From the NCBI RefSeq assembly GCF_014646255.1, contig NZ_BMNC01000022.1:1-64000 (forward strand): a DNA stretch of 64,000 nucleotides, given 5' to 3'. Made by a program: the position numbers and the translations under genes. Below are positions 15,370-23,844 of the stretch, piece by piece. The number at the start of each line of letters is the position of its first letter. Positions within the stretch are counted from its first letter, which is position 1. The notes below the pieces were generated by a model. The model was given only the letters and a program-made list of their open reading frames with translations, ran no database searches and had not been told where the DNA came from. This DNA is from Lentzea pudingi (GTDB lineage: Bacteria; Actinomycetota; Actinomycetes; Mycobacteriales; Pseudonocardiaceae).

Positions 15370-17574
15370 CTAGCTCTCGTCGTCCAGGTCGGCCGTCGCC
15401 TGACGCGCAAGCGCATCACGGACGGTGACAGGATCGACGGGGTAGGTGTTCTTCGTGGACGGCACCTTCACGCCGAGTTCGGCGAGCTGGTCGCGCAGCG
15501 CCTTGCCGGTGAGCGACCGGTAGGGCGTCCACCGTGGCGCGTGTTGAGCCAGGAGCGCAGGCAGGTCGGCGACCCTGATGGGCTCCTCTCCCATCACCGC
15601 GTCGAGGTCTTCGAGCAGGTTGCGGCTGACTTCGACCACCGGGGCCGCCATGGCGGTACCGGGGAGACCTCGTCCAGCAGCCTCGATCGCAGCCAGCGAT
15701 CGCGTGATGATCGGCGTGACCTGGTCGTTGTTGCGGGAGACGTCCAGGAAGTACACCTGAACGATTTCCGAGCGTTCGCCGCTGAAGCCCTTGACCACAG
15801 CGGTTCCCTTGTCAGTGCCAGGAATCAGCTCCGTTGCCCGGTGGCCGGCCGCGTACGCACCCTGACCAAGTAGGGCGTCGTTGGCGACGTGATCACCGAC
15901 GGCGAAAGCGATGCCGTTGGAGCAGTTGCGGGTGACGTCGCGAGGCATGCTGTCCTTTGTCGGTGCCTGCGTCGACAGGAACAGATGGATGGCTCGCTTG
16001 CGGCCGAGCCTGACGATGTCCACCAGCAGTTGCGAGATTTCCGCTCCGTAGGTGGCGTGCTGGATCGCTACGTGCGCCTCCTCCAGCAGCGCAACGATCG
16101 GGTGCAGGCCAACTCCGGCACTGGCCAGTTTGCGAGTCACCGCAGGCTCTTCGTGCTTGATGAGCAGTTCACCGCGGCTCTGCACCTCTTCGTGCAGTTC
16201 TCGCAGGTGCTCCAGGATCTCCGCGATCTTCTCGTCCTCGGCGCCCATGACGTAGCGCGAGCACCGCGGCTTGAACGCCTCGAAGTCAAAGTTCGCGTCC
16301 GGAACCCAGATCCGGAGTTCGGCGGTCGGGTCTAGGGCAGCGCCCGCCATGACGCACCGGGCCGCCGATGACTTGCCCTGGCCGGGCATGCCGCCGCCGA
16401 TGGTGTTGCGTTCCAGCACCGGGCACGTGATCGGCTCACCGCGCAGCGTCCGTCCGAACGGGACACCCTTGAAGATGTCCACGCTTCCCTCGTGCAGCAA
16501 CGGATACGCGCCCGCTCCTTCCGCAAGCGCGCCCTTGTCCGCCACCCACAGGTCGAGGATTCCGGCTTCGCTGCCGGTGGTCGGCCACACCTCTTTGGAC
16601 AGCCGGTGCAGACCGGTGGCCAGGTCGCCGCGTCGGCGAGCGATCTTCTCGGCGGTGACGCCGGCCGGGAGCCGGAGCACCGCGTGGGTACCGCGTCCGT
16701 CCTTTCGCGCGGTGGTGATGTACTGCAACGGCAAGCCCTGCTTGATGTACGCGGTGATCTGCGGAATCCGCAGCGCCTCCAACGCACGTGCGATCGTCGT
16801 CTCGTCGATCGTGACGTCCGCGTCAGCATCCGCTGCAGTGGCCAGCCACCCCGGAGCCCTGCCCAGACGACGGCCCTCGCGCCACGCTCCGAGCAGGATC
16901 AGAGCAGGCAGGGACAGCACGAACGGCGTCCACACGACCGTGACGGCGGTGATGATCCAGCCGATCGCGTCGAGGACTCCTTCCCACACCGCGAGGAACC
17001 TGCCGGTGTCGGTGACCTGGACGAGCGTCGAGATCACCAGCAGCACCATCAGGAGAACCGCGATAGATCCCGCGGTGACCCTGGCGAGTCCAGCGGCCAT
17101 GCCAGGCAGGTCCATCAGCCGACGATGCCGACGTTCCTGTGCCAGCTCCTTGCGCTCGGTCCAGTCCTGCAACGCTTCCTGGTCACCCATCGCTTCGGCG
17201 GCCTTGATCTGACGGCGGTACACGCCTAACGTGCCCGCGTCCCAGAGCCGCCGTGCCCAGGACTCGAAGCCCTGGACGACGTACAGGGAGTTGCTGAGCA
17301 CGGTCCGGGTGGCCTTGACGGTGGGCTCGTGCTGACGAACCACCTGCACAGTGCGCGCGACCGTCGCGCGAGCGTGCCGGACCCGTGCGATGCCGCCGTT
17401 CCGCTCGATGCGGCGGTCGAGGGCTGCGTTCTCCTCGTCGGTGAGAAGAACGCCTTCCACCACGTGCTGTGGTTCGAGTTCCGTACTGGTGGCGGCTGCC
17501 GCACGACGGGCGCTCAGGTCGTAGACGGTCGCGCCCGCGTCGTTGTCGGTGCGGTCGGGCTGCGTGCTGCTCAT
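15370..17574 (-). CDS. traB: TraB/FtsK-like DNA translocase
   Basis: A 734-residue protein. Two hydrophobic segments (about 165-185 and 205-230) anchor it; the C-terminal part is an FtsK/SpoIIIE ATPase with Walker A GGGMPGQGKS at 393-402, a Walker B-like ALLEEAHVA and the conserved LFLSTQAPTKDSMP. The last 80 residues resemble a small winged DNA-binding domain. TraB proteins pump double-stranded plasmid or AICE DNA between hyphae. ATG 17574 follows GGAGGAGG and overlaps the upstream gene by 4 bp. It is the last gene of the transfer operon. Confidence 0.85.
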   Translation of the reverse strand: MSSTQPDRTDNDAGATVYDLSARRAAAATSTELEPQHVVEGVLLTDEENAALDRRIERNGGIARVRHARATVARTVQVVRQHEPTVKATRTVLSNSLYVVQGFESWARRLWDAGTLGVYRRQIKAAEAMGDQEALQDWTERKELAQERRHRRLMDLPGMAAGLARVTAGSIAVLLMVLLVISTLVQVTDTGRFLAVWEGVLDAIGWIITAVTVVWTPFVLSLPALILLGAWREGRRLGRAPGWLATAADADADVTIDETTIARALEALRIPQITAYIKQGLPLQYITTARKDGRGTHAVLRLPAGVTAEKIARRRGDLATGLHRLSKEVWPTTGSEAGILDLWVADKGALAEGAGAYPLLHEGSVDIFKGVPFGRTLRGEPITCPVLERNTIGGGMPGQGKSSAARCVMAGAALDPTAELRIWVPDANFDFEAFKPRCSRYVMGAEDEKIAEILEHLRELHEEVQSRGELLIKHEEPAVTRKLASAGVGLHPIVALLEEAHVAIQHATYGAEISQLLVDIVRLGRKRAIHLFLSTQAPTKDSMPRDVTRNCSNGIAFAVGDHVANDALLGQGAYAAGHRATELIPGTDKGTAVVKGFSGERSEIVQVYFLDVSRNNDQVTPIITRSLAAIEAAGRGLPGTAMAAPVVEVSRNLLEDLDAVMGEEPIRVADLPALLAQHAPRWTPYRSLTGKALRDQLAELGVKVPSTKNTYPVDPVTVRDALARQATADLDDES

Positions 17575-18392
17575 CGCACCTCCTCCGGTTCCGGGGTGTC
17601 GGTCATCAGGTGGACCAGTGCCGCGCCGAACCCGAGGACGATCACGGGTAGGCAGGACACGACGGTGGTGATCTGCCACGGAGCAACGGTCATGCCAGCG
17701 GCCTTCATCAGGTGGTAGGCGACCTGGCCGCCAGCGCCGAGCACAAGCGCGCCGAGCGCGGACCACTTGGCGAACGAGCGCGCCTTGTCGGACCGGGTGC
17801 GACCGGACAGCCACACCTGCAACGCGAGCGCGGCGTAGGCCTCCATGCCGAGCGGGAGCGTGATCGCGGAATTGATCGTCCAGCCGTCCGCGATGCCGGG
17901 AAGCGGGGTGATCTCGCCGAAACCGGTGAGCTTGCCCAACTCGACCCAGCCGCCCCAGATCGCGACGAACGCACCGAGCGCGATCAGGACGATCGGCCAC
18001 CGTCGCACCTGCGAGCGGGTCCGCGACGAGCCTGGCTCCGGGGCCGTCGCTGGTGCGTCCACGGCATCGGTAACCTGCGGTTCCACGGGCTCCGCTTCGT
18101 CGGAAGCCTGGCCCTGCACGGGGAGGTGAGGTGCGATCGCGTCCTCGGGCGGTGCCACCGGTTCGGGTTCGTCGGCCAGCGCGGGAACGGGTTGCAACCG
18201 GTGTTGGCTCATCTCGGTGCGCTCGTTCTCGCTGATGTAGCCGAGCGCGACGAGCGCAGCACGAGCCTTCTTCGCACCGACGTTGAACGTGCCGGCCACG
18301 CCGCGGATGGACGGCTTCTCTCCAGACTCCTCCGCCAACGTCCGAACGCGCGGGATCAGGTCCTCCAAGCGGGTGGGGTAGGCGCTGGTCAT
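17571..18392 (-). CDS. DUF2637 membrane protein (spread/SpdB-like)
   Basis: A 273-residue protein. The N-terminal 60 residues resemble a small DNA-binding helical domain (IRGVAGTFNVGAKKARAALVALGY), followed by an acidic Pro/Glu-rich linker and four membrane segments (about 130-265). DUF2637 proteins are regularly encoded just before the FtsK-like translocase in actinomycete elements and are thought to help transfer or spread within the mycelium. ATG 18392 follows AAGGGAG; both ends overlap neighbours by 4 bp. The HTH-like segment fused to a membrane domain is notable. Confidence 0.65.
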   Translation of the reverse strand: MTSAYPTRLEDLIPRVRTLAEESGEKPSIRGVAGTFNVGAKKARAALVALGYISENERTEMSQHRLQPVPALADEPEPVAPPEDAIAPHLPVQGQASDEAEPVEPQVTDAVDAPATAPEPGSSRTRSQVRRWPIVLIALGAFVAIWGGWVELGKLTGFGEITPLPGIADGWTINSAITLPLGMEAYAALALQVWLSGRTRSDKARSFAKWSALGALVLGAGGQVAYHLMKAAGMTVAPWQITTVVSCLPVIVLGFGAALVHLMTDTPEPEEVR

Positions 18393-18661
18393 CGGCTGAC
18401 TCCCTTCAAGCGAACGCGAGCGGTCGAGAACGCAGCGCCTCGGACGGCGATGCGAGGGACGTAGATGAGTGCGAACGCAGCCAGCAGCGCTGGAATCCCG
18501 AACGCCAGGACTTGTGCCACGGGCTCGTCCGGCAGGCCGGTGATCACGGCCCACTGCGCGGACGCGATGCCGAGCGTGGTGATCAGCAGTTTCCACAGCA
18601 GCACCGCGCACACGAACGCGACGCTGGAACCCAGCAACAGCAACAACATCGGCTCGTCCAT
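18389..18661 (-). CDS. Small two-helix membrane protein of transfer operon
   Basis: A 90-residue protein with two strong membrane segments (about residues 5-40 and 48-72) and a basic C-terminus. It overlaps the DUF2637 gene by 4 bp. I chose ATG 18661; the frame continues upstream to ATG 18751, but that part looks like a separate small gene shifted out of frame by one base. The position suggests a spread (Spd) protein. No specific family recognised. Confidence 0.5.
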   Translation of the reverse strand: MDEPMLLLLLGSSVAFVCAVLLWKLLITTLGIASAQWAVITGLPDEPVAQVLAFGIPALLAAFALIYVPRIAVRGAAFSTARVRLKGVSR

Positions 18662-18806
18662 CAGAGCACCGCACCCTTCGAGCGGGCGGACTCGCGCAGG
18701 GCCAGCCGGTAGGGGGCCGTTCTCGGAGCCCGAGATCCGGGCGTTGATCATGGTGGACACTGGATGTGCCTCTTCCGGTTGCAAGATCGGACAGTGGGTG
18801 TGAGAA

Positions 18807-18850
18807 CCCGGACCGGCGGTGACTTCTTGGCGGGAGTCCGCCGGTCCGGG
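18807..18850 (-). terminator. Hairpin inside the transfer operon
   Basis: A 13-bp perfect stem (CCCGGACCGGCGG at 18807-18819 with its complement at 18838-18850) immediately after the first gene of the leftward operon. It may partly terminate transcription and so lower expression of the transfer genes relative to the first gene. Confidence 0.6.
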
Positions 18851-18854
18851 GCGA

Positions 18855-19211
18855 TCAGGCGGCTTCGGTTCCGCGGCTGCGGTGGACGGCCTGGCTCCGC
18901 AGCTCCTTGCGCCGAGCGCGACGGCTCTTCGGCTTCTTGGCGTGATCGGGCATCGGCGTTGTGGCCACGGGAACGGCGCGAATCGGCGTCGTCACCTCCT
19001 GCGCGGCCTGCGACAGGGAAACGCCGTACTTCGGCGAGATCCCCGCTGCGGCACGCGCCAACATCCGGGCGTTCCGTCGCGCGACCGCAGAGCCGTCCGT
19101 TAGCGCCTCGGTCGGCGCGAACGGCGAAGCGATTTCAGCGGACAAGCTCGCAACGATGCTGGTGAGAGCCTCAGCGGTGATGCCGTCGGGGTAGTTACTG
19201 AAGACGTTCAT
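18855..19211 (-). CDS. Hypothetical protein, first gene of transfer operon
   Basis: A 118-residue soluble protein. The N-terminal half is Ala-rich and helical, the C-terminal 30 residues are strongly basic (KKPKSRRARRKELRSQ), suggesting nucleic acid contact. ATG 19211 follows GAGAGGA at good spacing. It is transcribed leftward from the repeat operator at 19241-19350, divergent from the HTH regulator. No family recognised. Confidence 0.55.
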   Translation of the reverse strand: MNVFSNYPDGITAEALTSIVASLSAEIASPFAPTEALTDGSAVARRNARMLARAAAGISPKYGVSLSQAAQEVTTPIRAVPVATTPMPDHAKKPKSRRARRKELRSQAVHRSRGTEAA

Positions 19212-19240
19212 GGGGTTCCTCTCGGAGGTGATGCGCCGAC

Positions 19241-19350
19241 GCTAGCGCTAGAACAAGCGCTAGAACAAGCGATCACAAAGACGAGATGAGTCAGGGACAT
19301 GCGGCTTTGAGGTGTCCTGCGCTAGAATTTGCGCTGGTACTGGCGCTAGA
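19241..19350. promoter_or_regulatory. GCGCTAGA repeat operator between divergent genes
   Basis: The core GCGCTAGA recurs at 19245 and 19257 (each extended to GCGCTAGAACAA), 19319 and 19343, with a degenerate copy GCGCTGGT at 19331. The units are spaced exactly 12 bp within each cluster. One cluster faces the leftward transfer operon and the other abuts the HTH gene start. The layout fits a repressor that shuts both promoters, as KorSA/TraR-type regulators do. Confidence 0.6.
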
Positions 19351-19361
19351 TGGGGGTTCGT

Positions 19362-19712
19362 GTGTCGAAGGACTGGCAGGCCGTAGCCGACGCGATTAAC
19401 ACCCGAATGGAGCAACTCGGGCTGTCTCAGAAGGAGCTGTCAGAGCGCTCGAAGGTGAGTCCGGCGACGCTCCGTCTCATGCAGCAGGGCGCGAACGCGT
19501 CGCGATCAGCGACAACGCTTGCCGCTGTGTCCACGGCGCTCGGTTGGAAAGCTGATCACCTTGGCGACGTTGCAGCCGGCCGACCGGCCTCGGGCGACGA
19601 CGCGGAGCAGGACCTACGCGAAGAGGTTCAGGCGCTCCGGGGTGAGGTCGCGGAGTTGCGCGCCGGCCTCGAAGGCTTGACCGCGAAGGTCGCTCGCTTG
19701 TCGAAGAGCTGA
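19362..19712 (+). CDS. XRE-family HTH regulator of the element
   Basis: A 116-residue protein with an HTH_3 domain at residues about 8-62 (LGLSQKELSERSKVSPATLRLMQ) and a coiled-coil C-terminus (REEVQALRGEVAELRAGLEGL) for dimer formation. GTG 19362 gives the normal N-terminus and follows GGGGG; an in-frame ATG at 19350 adds four residues. It is divergent from the transfer operon across the GCGCTAGA repeats, so it is the likely transfer repressor. Confidence 0.75.
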   Translation: MSKDWQAVADAINTRMEQLGLSQKELSERSKVSPATLRLMQQGANASRSATTLAAVSTALGWKADHLGDVAAGRPASGDDAEQDLREEVQALRGEVAELRAGLEGLTAKVARLSKS

Positions 19713-19729
19713 GTCGCCGGCCCGAGGCA

Positions 19730-19930
19730 TCAGGACAGTTCGCGGAAGAAGGCGACCACGCCGTCCAGGATCGCTCCGCCCCACGTTGCCAACTGGCGAG
19801 CGATGACCGCTGCGCCGGCCGGGTCCCGAATCACCAGGGCCAGCACGACCAGAGCCGCCAAGGTGAGTGCTACGCGCCGGCCGGTCCCGCCGTTGGTGGG
19901 AAGCGGCATCATCGTCTGTTTCCTGGCCAT
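19730..19930 (-). CDS. Small single-pass membrane protein
   Basis: A 66-residue protein with a basic N-terminus and one membrane helix at about residues 20-45 (VALTLAALVVLALVI). ATG 19930 follows CGGAGC at good spacing. It converges with the HTH gene (17-bp gap). Small proteins like this are frequent on AICEs. No function known. Confidence 0.55.
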   Translation of the reverse strand: MARKQTMMPLPTNGGTGRRVALTLAALVVLALVIRDPAGAAVIARQLATWGGAILDGVVAFFRELS

Positions 19931-20113
19931 CTCGGTGCTCCGTTCTCAGTGGCGTTTCTGTTGTGCTCCAAGCTTGATGCGATCTGCGCCACACGAGAAC
20001 TGCCCGAGTAGTACCCCAACACCGAACTTCCACTGAACTTCCTGCACTGAACTTTCACCGAACTTCGGCGCGCTCACCTTTTGATCCCGCCAACGGGGTG
20101 GCAGCCTGGGGAC

Positions 20114-20899
20114 ATGGACCTGAATGGCGTCCCCGCCACCCTCGATCAGATGAAGGCGCTTGCCCTCACGAACTACGGGCACTTCACCTCAATGCTGGTG
20201 GAAAACGGCGCGGTGCGGGGACTGTCGTTGCACATGGACCGTCTGGCCCGCGACTGTCGACAGCTCTTCGACCAGGACCTCGACGCCGAACAGGTCCGCG
20301 GCTACGTGCGTAAGGCGCTCGGCGAACACGCAAGTGATCGCGCGGTCGTGCGAGTCACGGTCTTCGATCCGGCCTTGGACCTGGGCACCATCGGCCGCGA
20401 CGCGCAGCCTCAGGTCCTCATCACACACCGCCAGGCAGCGAGTGGATCTCCAGCACCGTGGCGGCTTCAGGCCACCGCCTACCAGCGGGACATGCCGTCG
20501 GTGAAGCACATAGGCCTTTGGGGCACGATGCAGCGCCGCCGAGCTGCCCAAAAAGAGGGCTATGACGACGCCCTCTTCCTCAACCCGGACGGCACAATTT
20601 CCGAAATCGCTACGTCGAACATCGGTTTCGTTCGTGATGGCCGCATCATTTGGCCGCGATCACCGTGGCTTGCGGGCGTCACGATGACTTTGATCAACCA
20701 GGAGTTGGACGAGCAGATTGTGACGGAACCGCTGACGCTGTCCGACCTCCCGAGCATGGACGCGGCCTTCGCGACCAACGCCGCGACCGGCGTTCGAGCC
20801 GTGTCATCGGTGGACTCAACGGAGTGGGCGTCAGACGCGCATGCCGTTCTGAAGGAGTTGAGGGAGCTGTATGCCGACATTCCGGCGGAACCGGTATAG
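20114..20899 (+). CDS. Class IV PLP aminotransferase or lyase
   Basis: A 261-residue fold-type IV PLP enzyme, the family of branched-chain aminotransferase, D-amino acid aminotransferase and aminodeoxychorismate lyase. The PLP lysine is in SVKHIGLWG; the glutamate and phosphate-loop regions are in ISEIATSNIGF and ATNAATGVRAV. The substrate cannot be assigned. ATG 20114 was chosen over 20081 because it matches the usual N-terminus. It is 55 bp before the HTH-SUMF1 gene in the same direction, so the two are probably cotranscribed. Unusual cargo for a transfer element. Confidence 0.75.
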   Translation: MDLNGVPATLDQMKALALTNYGHFTSMLVENGAVRGLSLHMDRLARDCRQLFDQDLDAEQVRGYVRKALGEHASDRAVVRVTVFDPALDLGTIGRDAQPQVLITHRQAASGSPAPWRLQATAYQRDMPSVKHIGLWGTMQRRRAAQKEGYDDALFLNPDGTISEIATSNIGFVRDGRIIWPRSPWLAGVTMTLINQELDEQIVTEPLTLSDLPSMDAAFATNAATGVRAVSSVDSTEWASDAHAVLKELRELYADIPAEPV

Positions 20900-20954
20900 G
20901 CAGCGCTTTCGGCCCGCTAGGCTCCCTTGGAGGGTCTCCAAGGGGGAGTGTGCA

Positions 20955-21893
20955 ATGCCGACCGTGCAGCGCTGGACCGGCGTGGAAGTGCGCGCCCTAC
21001 GCGATGCAATGCGCATGAGCCTTCGAGAGTTCGCAGCTCACCTCGGTGTGAGCGAGCGGATGGTCTCGAAGTGGGAGGCCGGCCGCGAGAACATCCAGCC
21101 GCGGCCTGTGAACCAGGCAGCGTTGGACACCTGTCTGAGCCGCAGCGACCCGGACACGCACGCGCGCTTCACCTTCCTGGTGGGCGACTCCGTCGTTGGC
21201 GCAGGGGAGAAGGACGTCCAGGTCGAGCCGATCGGTAGCGGCCAGGTCCACCACCCGACCGACGGCAGCGCGATGATCCTGGTCGAGGGGAGCGTCTTCC
21301 TCGGCGGCCCGAGCAACACCCCCGCGTGGATTGCCAGCTACTACATCGACGTGTTCCCGGTGTCCAATGAGGACTACGCGCGGTTCGTTGCAGCGACTGG
21401 ACATGAGCCGCCGTATCACTGGCCGGATGGTCAGTGCCCTCCCGAGATCCGTGACCACCCGGTGGTCTTCGTGACGTGGAACGACGCGAGCGCCTACGCG
21501 GCCTGGGCGGGGAAGGCCCTGCCGACCGGTCAGCAGTGGGAGAAGGCAGCCCGAGGAACGCGCGGCACGGTCTACCCGTGGGGCGATCAGCCGACGCCGG
21601 CCAAGTGCAACGTGCGTGAAAACGGCGTCGGTCTGACCACGCCGCGCGACTGCTACCAGAGCGGCGTAAGCCCGTACGGTGTCTACGACATGTGCGGGAA
21701 CGTCTGGGAGTGGTGCTCCACCGAGACGAAGCCCGGCCGCCACGAGCTCAAGGGCGGTGCCTGGACGAGCCCGTTCCTTCGAGCAACTCCGTCATCGTTC
21801 AACGACGCGAACGCAACGATGAAGGATGACGACACGGGCTTCAGGTGCGTCGTCGCCGCGGACGCGATGGAAGAGCTTCTTCGCGGCCGCTGA
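20955..21893 (+). CDS. HTH-SUMF1 fusion protein
   Basis: A 312-residue protein joining an XRE-type HTH (residues about 6-55, with MSLREFAAHLGVSERMVSKWEAG) to a SUMF1/formylglycine-generating-enzyme fold (about 95-305, with PVSNEDYARFV, AAWAGKALPTGQQWEKAARG, YPWGD, DMCGNVWEWC). The segment that in true FGEs carries the two catalytic cysteines reads KGGAWTSPFLRATPSSF, without cysteine, so sulfatase activation is unlikely. It may be a ligand-sensing regulator. ATG 20955 follows AAGGGGGAG. It probably forms an operon with the aminotransferase and converges with the DUF5753 gene with no gap. Confidence 0.8.
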   Translation: MPTVQRWTGVEVRALRDAMRMSLREFAAHLGVSERMVSKWEAGRENIQPRPVNQAALDTCLSRSDPDTHARFTFLVGDSVVGAGEKDVQVEPIGSGQVHHPTDGSAMILVEGSVFLGGPSNTPAWIASYYIDVFPVSNEDYARFVAATGHEPPYHWPDGQCPPEIRDHPVVFVTWNDASAYAAWAGKALPTGQQWEKAARGTRGTVYPWGDQPTPAKCNVRENGVGLTTPRDCYQSGVSPYGVYDMCGNVWEWCSTETKPGRHELKGGAWTSPFLRATPSSFNDANATMKDDDTGFRCVVAADAMEELLRGR

Positions 21894-22727
21894 TCATAGG
21901 TCCGCAGCAGCCTCGGCGATGAGTTCCAGCGACTCGCCGGGGCTGAGTGCGATCTTCTGGAGTTCCGCGAATCGTTGTGCGAGTTGCTCCACGAGCGCCT
22001 GGTCCTCGACGTACTCGCCCTTGATGACGGTCTCCAGGTAAGCCACGTCGTTGTGTTGGCGATGGGGGAAACCGAGCAAGGTGAACGGGCACCCCATCGC
22101 CGGATAAGCCCCGGCAACCACCGGTATGACCTGCACGGTCACCGTTGAGTGTTCGCTGATCTCCATGAGGTGCAGCAATTGCGCCTTCATAACCCGAGGC
22201 CCACCAACCACTGGCCGCAGCACGCCTTCCGGAAAGACCGCCTCGACCATCGGCGGGTCCTTGTCGCCCAATCGCGTCGCCCACGCTTCTCGAACCATCG
22301 CGAGCTGCACGATCCGTTCCGGGCTGCCTGCGGCATGTGCGTAGCTGGGGAGCTGTAGTCCGGTGGGAACGAGGTCAGTGGTGAACGCGCGCAACTCCGT
22401 CGCCTCGAACACGAGATTCGCGAAGTCAGCTGTCGGATCGAAGTGCGGTTCGGCGCTGCCTCCGCCCATCCGTGCGGTCTTCGCGTACTCCGCCCGCAGC
22501 ACCACGGCCTGCCATTCCGGCGTGGGCACGTTGTAGACGTAGCCGAGCGCCATGATGTCCAACGGCGTCGAGGGCTGTACCGCGTTCTCCATCGTCGACA
22601 GCTTGGCGCTGCTGAAGCCGACACGTTGGCCGGCTTCGGCAAGACTCAGTCCACGCTCGTCTCGCCACAACGCCAACCGCCGGCCGATGGAGCGCTCGAG
22701 CGTTGTGGCTCGGAAGTCCTTCGGCAT
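21894..22727 (-). CDS. XRE-family regulator with DUF5753 domain
   Basis: A 277-residue protein of the actinomycete Scr1/DUF5753 family: HTH at about residues 10-65 (ERGLSLAEAGQRVGFSSAKLSTMEN) and a C-terminal DUF5753 domain (about 95-270, with VPTGLQLPSYAHA, VTVQVIPVVAGAYPAMGCPFTLL). Members usually regulate small neighbouring genes in large paralogous sets. It is the last gene of a leftward three-gene operon, 6 bp after its neighbour. Confidence 0.85.
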   Translation of the reverse strand: MPKDFRATTLERSIGRRLALWRDERGLSLAEAGQRVGFSSAKLSTMENAVQPSTPLDIMALGYVYNVPTPEWQAVVLRAEYAKTARMGGGSAEPHFDPTADFANLVFEATELRAFTTDLVPTGLQLPSYAHAAGSPERIVQLAMVREAWATRLGDKDPPMVEAVFPEGVLRPVVGGPRVMKAQLLHLMEISEHSTVTVQVIPVVAGAYPAMGCPFTLLGFPHRQHNDVAYLETVIKGEYVEDQALVEQLAQRFAELQKIALSPGESLELIAEAAADL

Positions 22728-22733
22728 CTCCGC

Positions 22734-23381
22734 TTACTTCACGTCCATCGCGTCGCGCAGCTCGTCGAACGGGACGAAGCTGCACCCGCGTAGTTCTCGG
22801 ATCAACGCCACGGCGACCAGCCAGCGAATCTTGGGATTTCCGTAGTCGAGTTCGGAGGCCGCGATCGGAGTTGGAGCGAACATGCCTGGTCCGTAGAGCG
22901 TCCCCCGCACACCCACAAGCGCGAAGCTCCTAACCCGGACGGCGACGGCACCGCGCTGAAGGGCTGGGCACCGCTTCAGGGAAATCGCGACGCACCGCGC
23001 ACAGATGGGCGGCTCCACCGAGGCCATGCCTTCAGGCCAGCGCGGCCAGTCTCCGCGGTGGTCGCGCAACAGCCACAAGACACCCTCCGGCGTCTGGTCA
23101 GCCGGTCCCGCGCACACCTGGCACAGCAGTTCGTTCATCGCACGCCGCTGCCGCGCCGGATGCACCCTGGCGAACTCCGGCTTGCCTTCCTTTGGGCGCT
23201 CGGCGACCTTCTGCCACAGGACGCCAAGGTGGTCACGATCTCCAGGAAGTTCCTGCGCGTACCCGATTCCCAGGCCTCCAGGGCGAACGACCAGGCCGCA
23301 TTTGAGGTCCTGCTCCGCGGTGGTCGCGGTGACGTAGGGCGCGACGATGCGGCTGGACTGAGCGAGATTTGTCCCGGTCAT
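22734..23381 (-). CDS. Hypothetical protein with two CxxC pairs
   Basis: A 215-residue protein. Two CxxC pairs (LCQVCAG at about residue 86 and CARCVAI at about 129) suggest a zinc ribbon in the middle. ATG 23381 overlaps the upstream stop by 4 bp; the longer frame lacks an SD. It sits between a small protein and the DUF5753 regulator in one operon. I do not recognise the family. Confidence 0.55.
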   Translation of the reverse strand: MTGTNLAQSSRIVAPYVTATTAEQDLKCGLVVRPGGLGIGYAQELPGDRDHLGVLWQKVAERPKEGKPEFARVHPARQRRAMNELLCQVCAGPADQTPEGVLWLLRDHRGDWPRWPEGMASVEPPICARCVAISLKRCPALQRGAVAVRVRSFALVGVRGTLYGPGMFAPTPIAASELDYGNPKIRWLVAVALIRELRGCSFVPFDELRDAMDVK

Positions 23382-23779
23382 GGCGTCCGGAGCTTCGGTG
23401 CTTTGCCGACGACCAGCGTTGGTGCGTGCCGGGTGTCGGGCTCTGGGAGCTCCAGGAGGCGGAAGACGACATCGGCGAGAGTGCCGCTTCGCTCCCACAC
23501 GATCTCGGAGGGCTGTCCGGTGCTGAGGCGGATACGCAGCCCGAGTGCATCGGTCTCGTCGCGAACCCGGAGGCAGTCCCGCCACCCGGCCAGCCAGACC
23601 CTGGCCCCGTCGAGGACCGCATCGGGATCACCGGGGTCGTCGACAGGCAGGAAGATCCAGCCCGCCTCACGAATGAGGACCAGGTACTGGAGGCTGGGAA
23701 AGAGCGTCACCGCCTCGGCGTCGGTGAGCGGACTCATGCCCCGCCCACCGATGCACCGCGAGCACTGATGATCAACCAC
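23378..23779 (-). CDS. Hypothetical protein, first gene of DUF5753 operon
   Basis: A 133-residue protein. The start may be GTG 23779, giving an N-terminal CSRC pair, or ATG 23737 (MSPLTDAEAV). The rest is a mixed alpha/beta soluble domain without known motif. It is the first of three overlapping leftward genes; a palindrome lies just upstream (23785-23804). Confidence 0.5.
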   Translation of the reverse strand: MVDHQCSRCIGGRGMSPLTDAEAVTLFPSLQYLVLIREAGWIFLPVDDPGDPDAVLDGARVWLAGWRDCLRVRDETDALGLRIRLSTGQPSEIVWERSGTLADVVFRLLELPEPDTRHAPTLVVGKAPKLRTP

Positions 23780-23784
23780 ATGCC

Positions 23785-23804
23785 TGGAACGTAGAACCGT
23801 TCCA
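23785..23804. promoter_or_regulatory. Palindromic operator candidate
   Basis: The inverted repeat GGAAC (23786-23790) / GTTCC (23799-23803), extended by T/A on both sides, lies six bases upstream of the DUF5753 operon start. It may be the autoregulatory site of the XRE regulator encoded by the operon. Confidence 0.4.
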
Positions 23805-23844
23805 ACAGGCCAAGGGGTACGAGCTGTACCCCCACCTGATCAGG

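Noticed and set aside
18662..18751. N-terminal extension of the two-helix membrane protein to ATG 18751
   Set aside because: The extension has no SD and looks like a different small gene shifted by one base; ATG 18661 gives a normal membrane protein.
20955..21893. Sulfatase-activating formylglycine-generating enzyme
   Set aside because: The cysteine-bearing catalytic segment lacks cysteine and an HTH is fused in front; no sulfatase is nearby.
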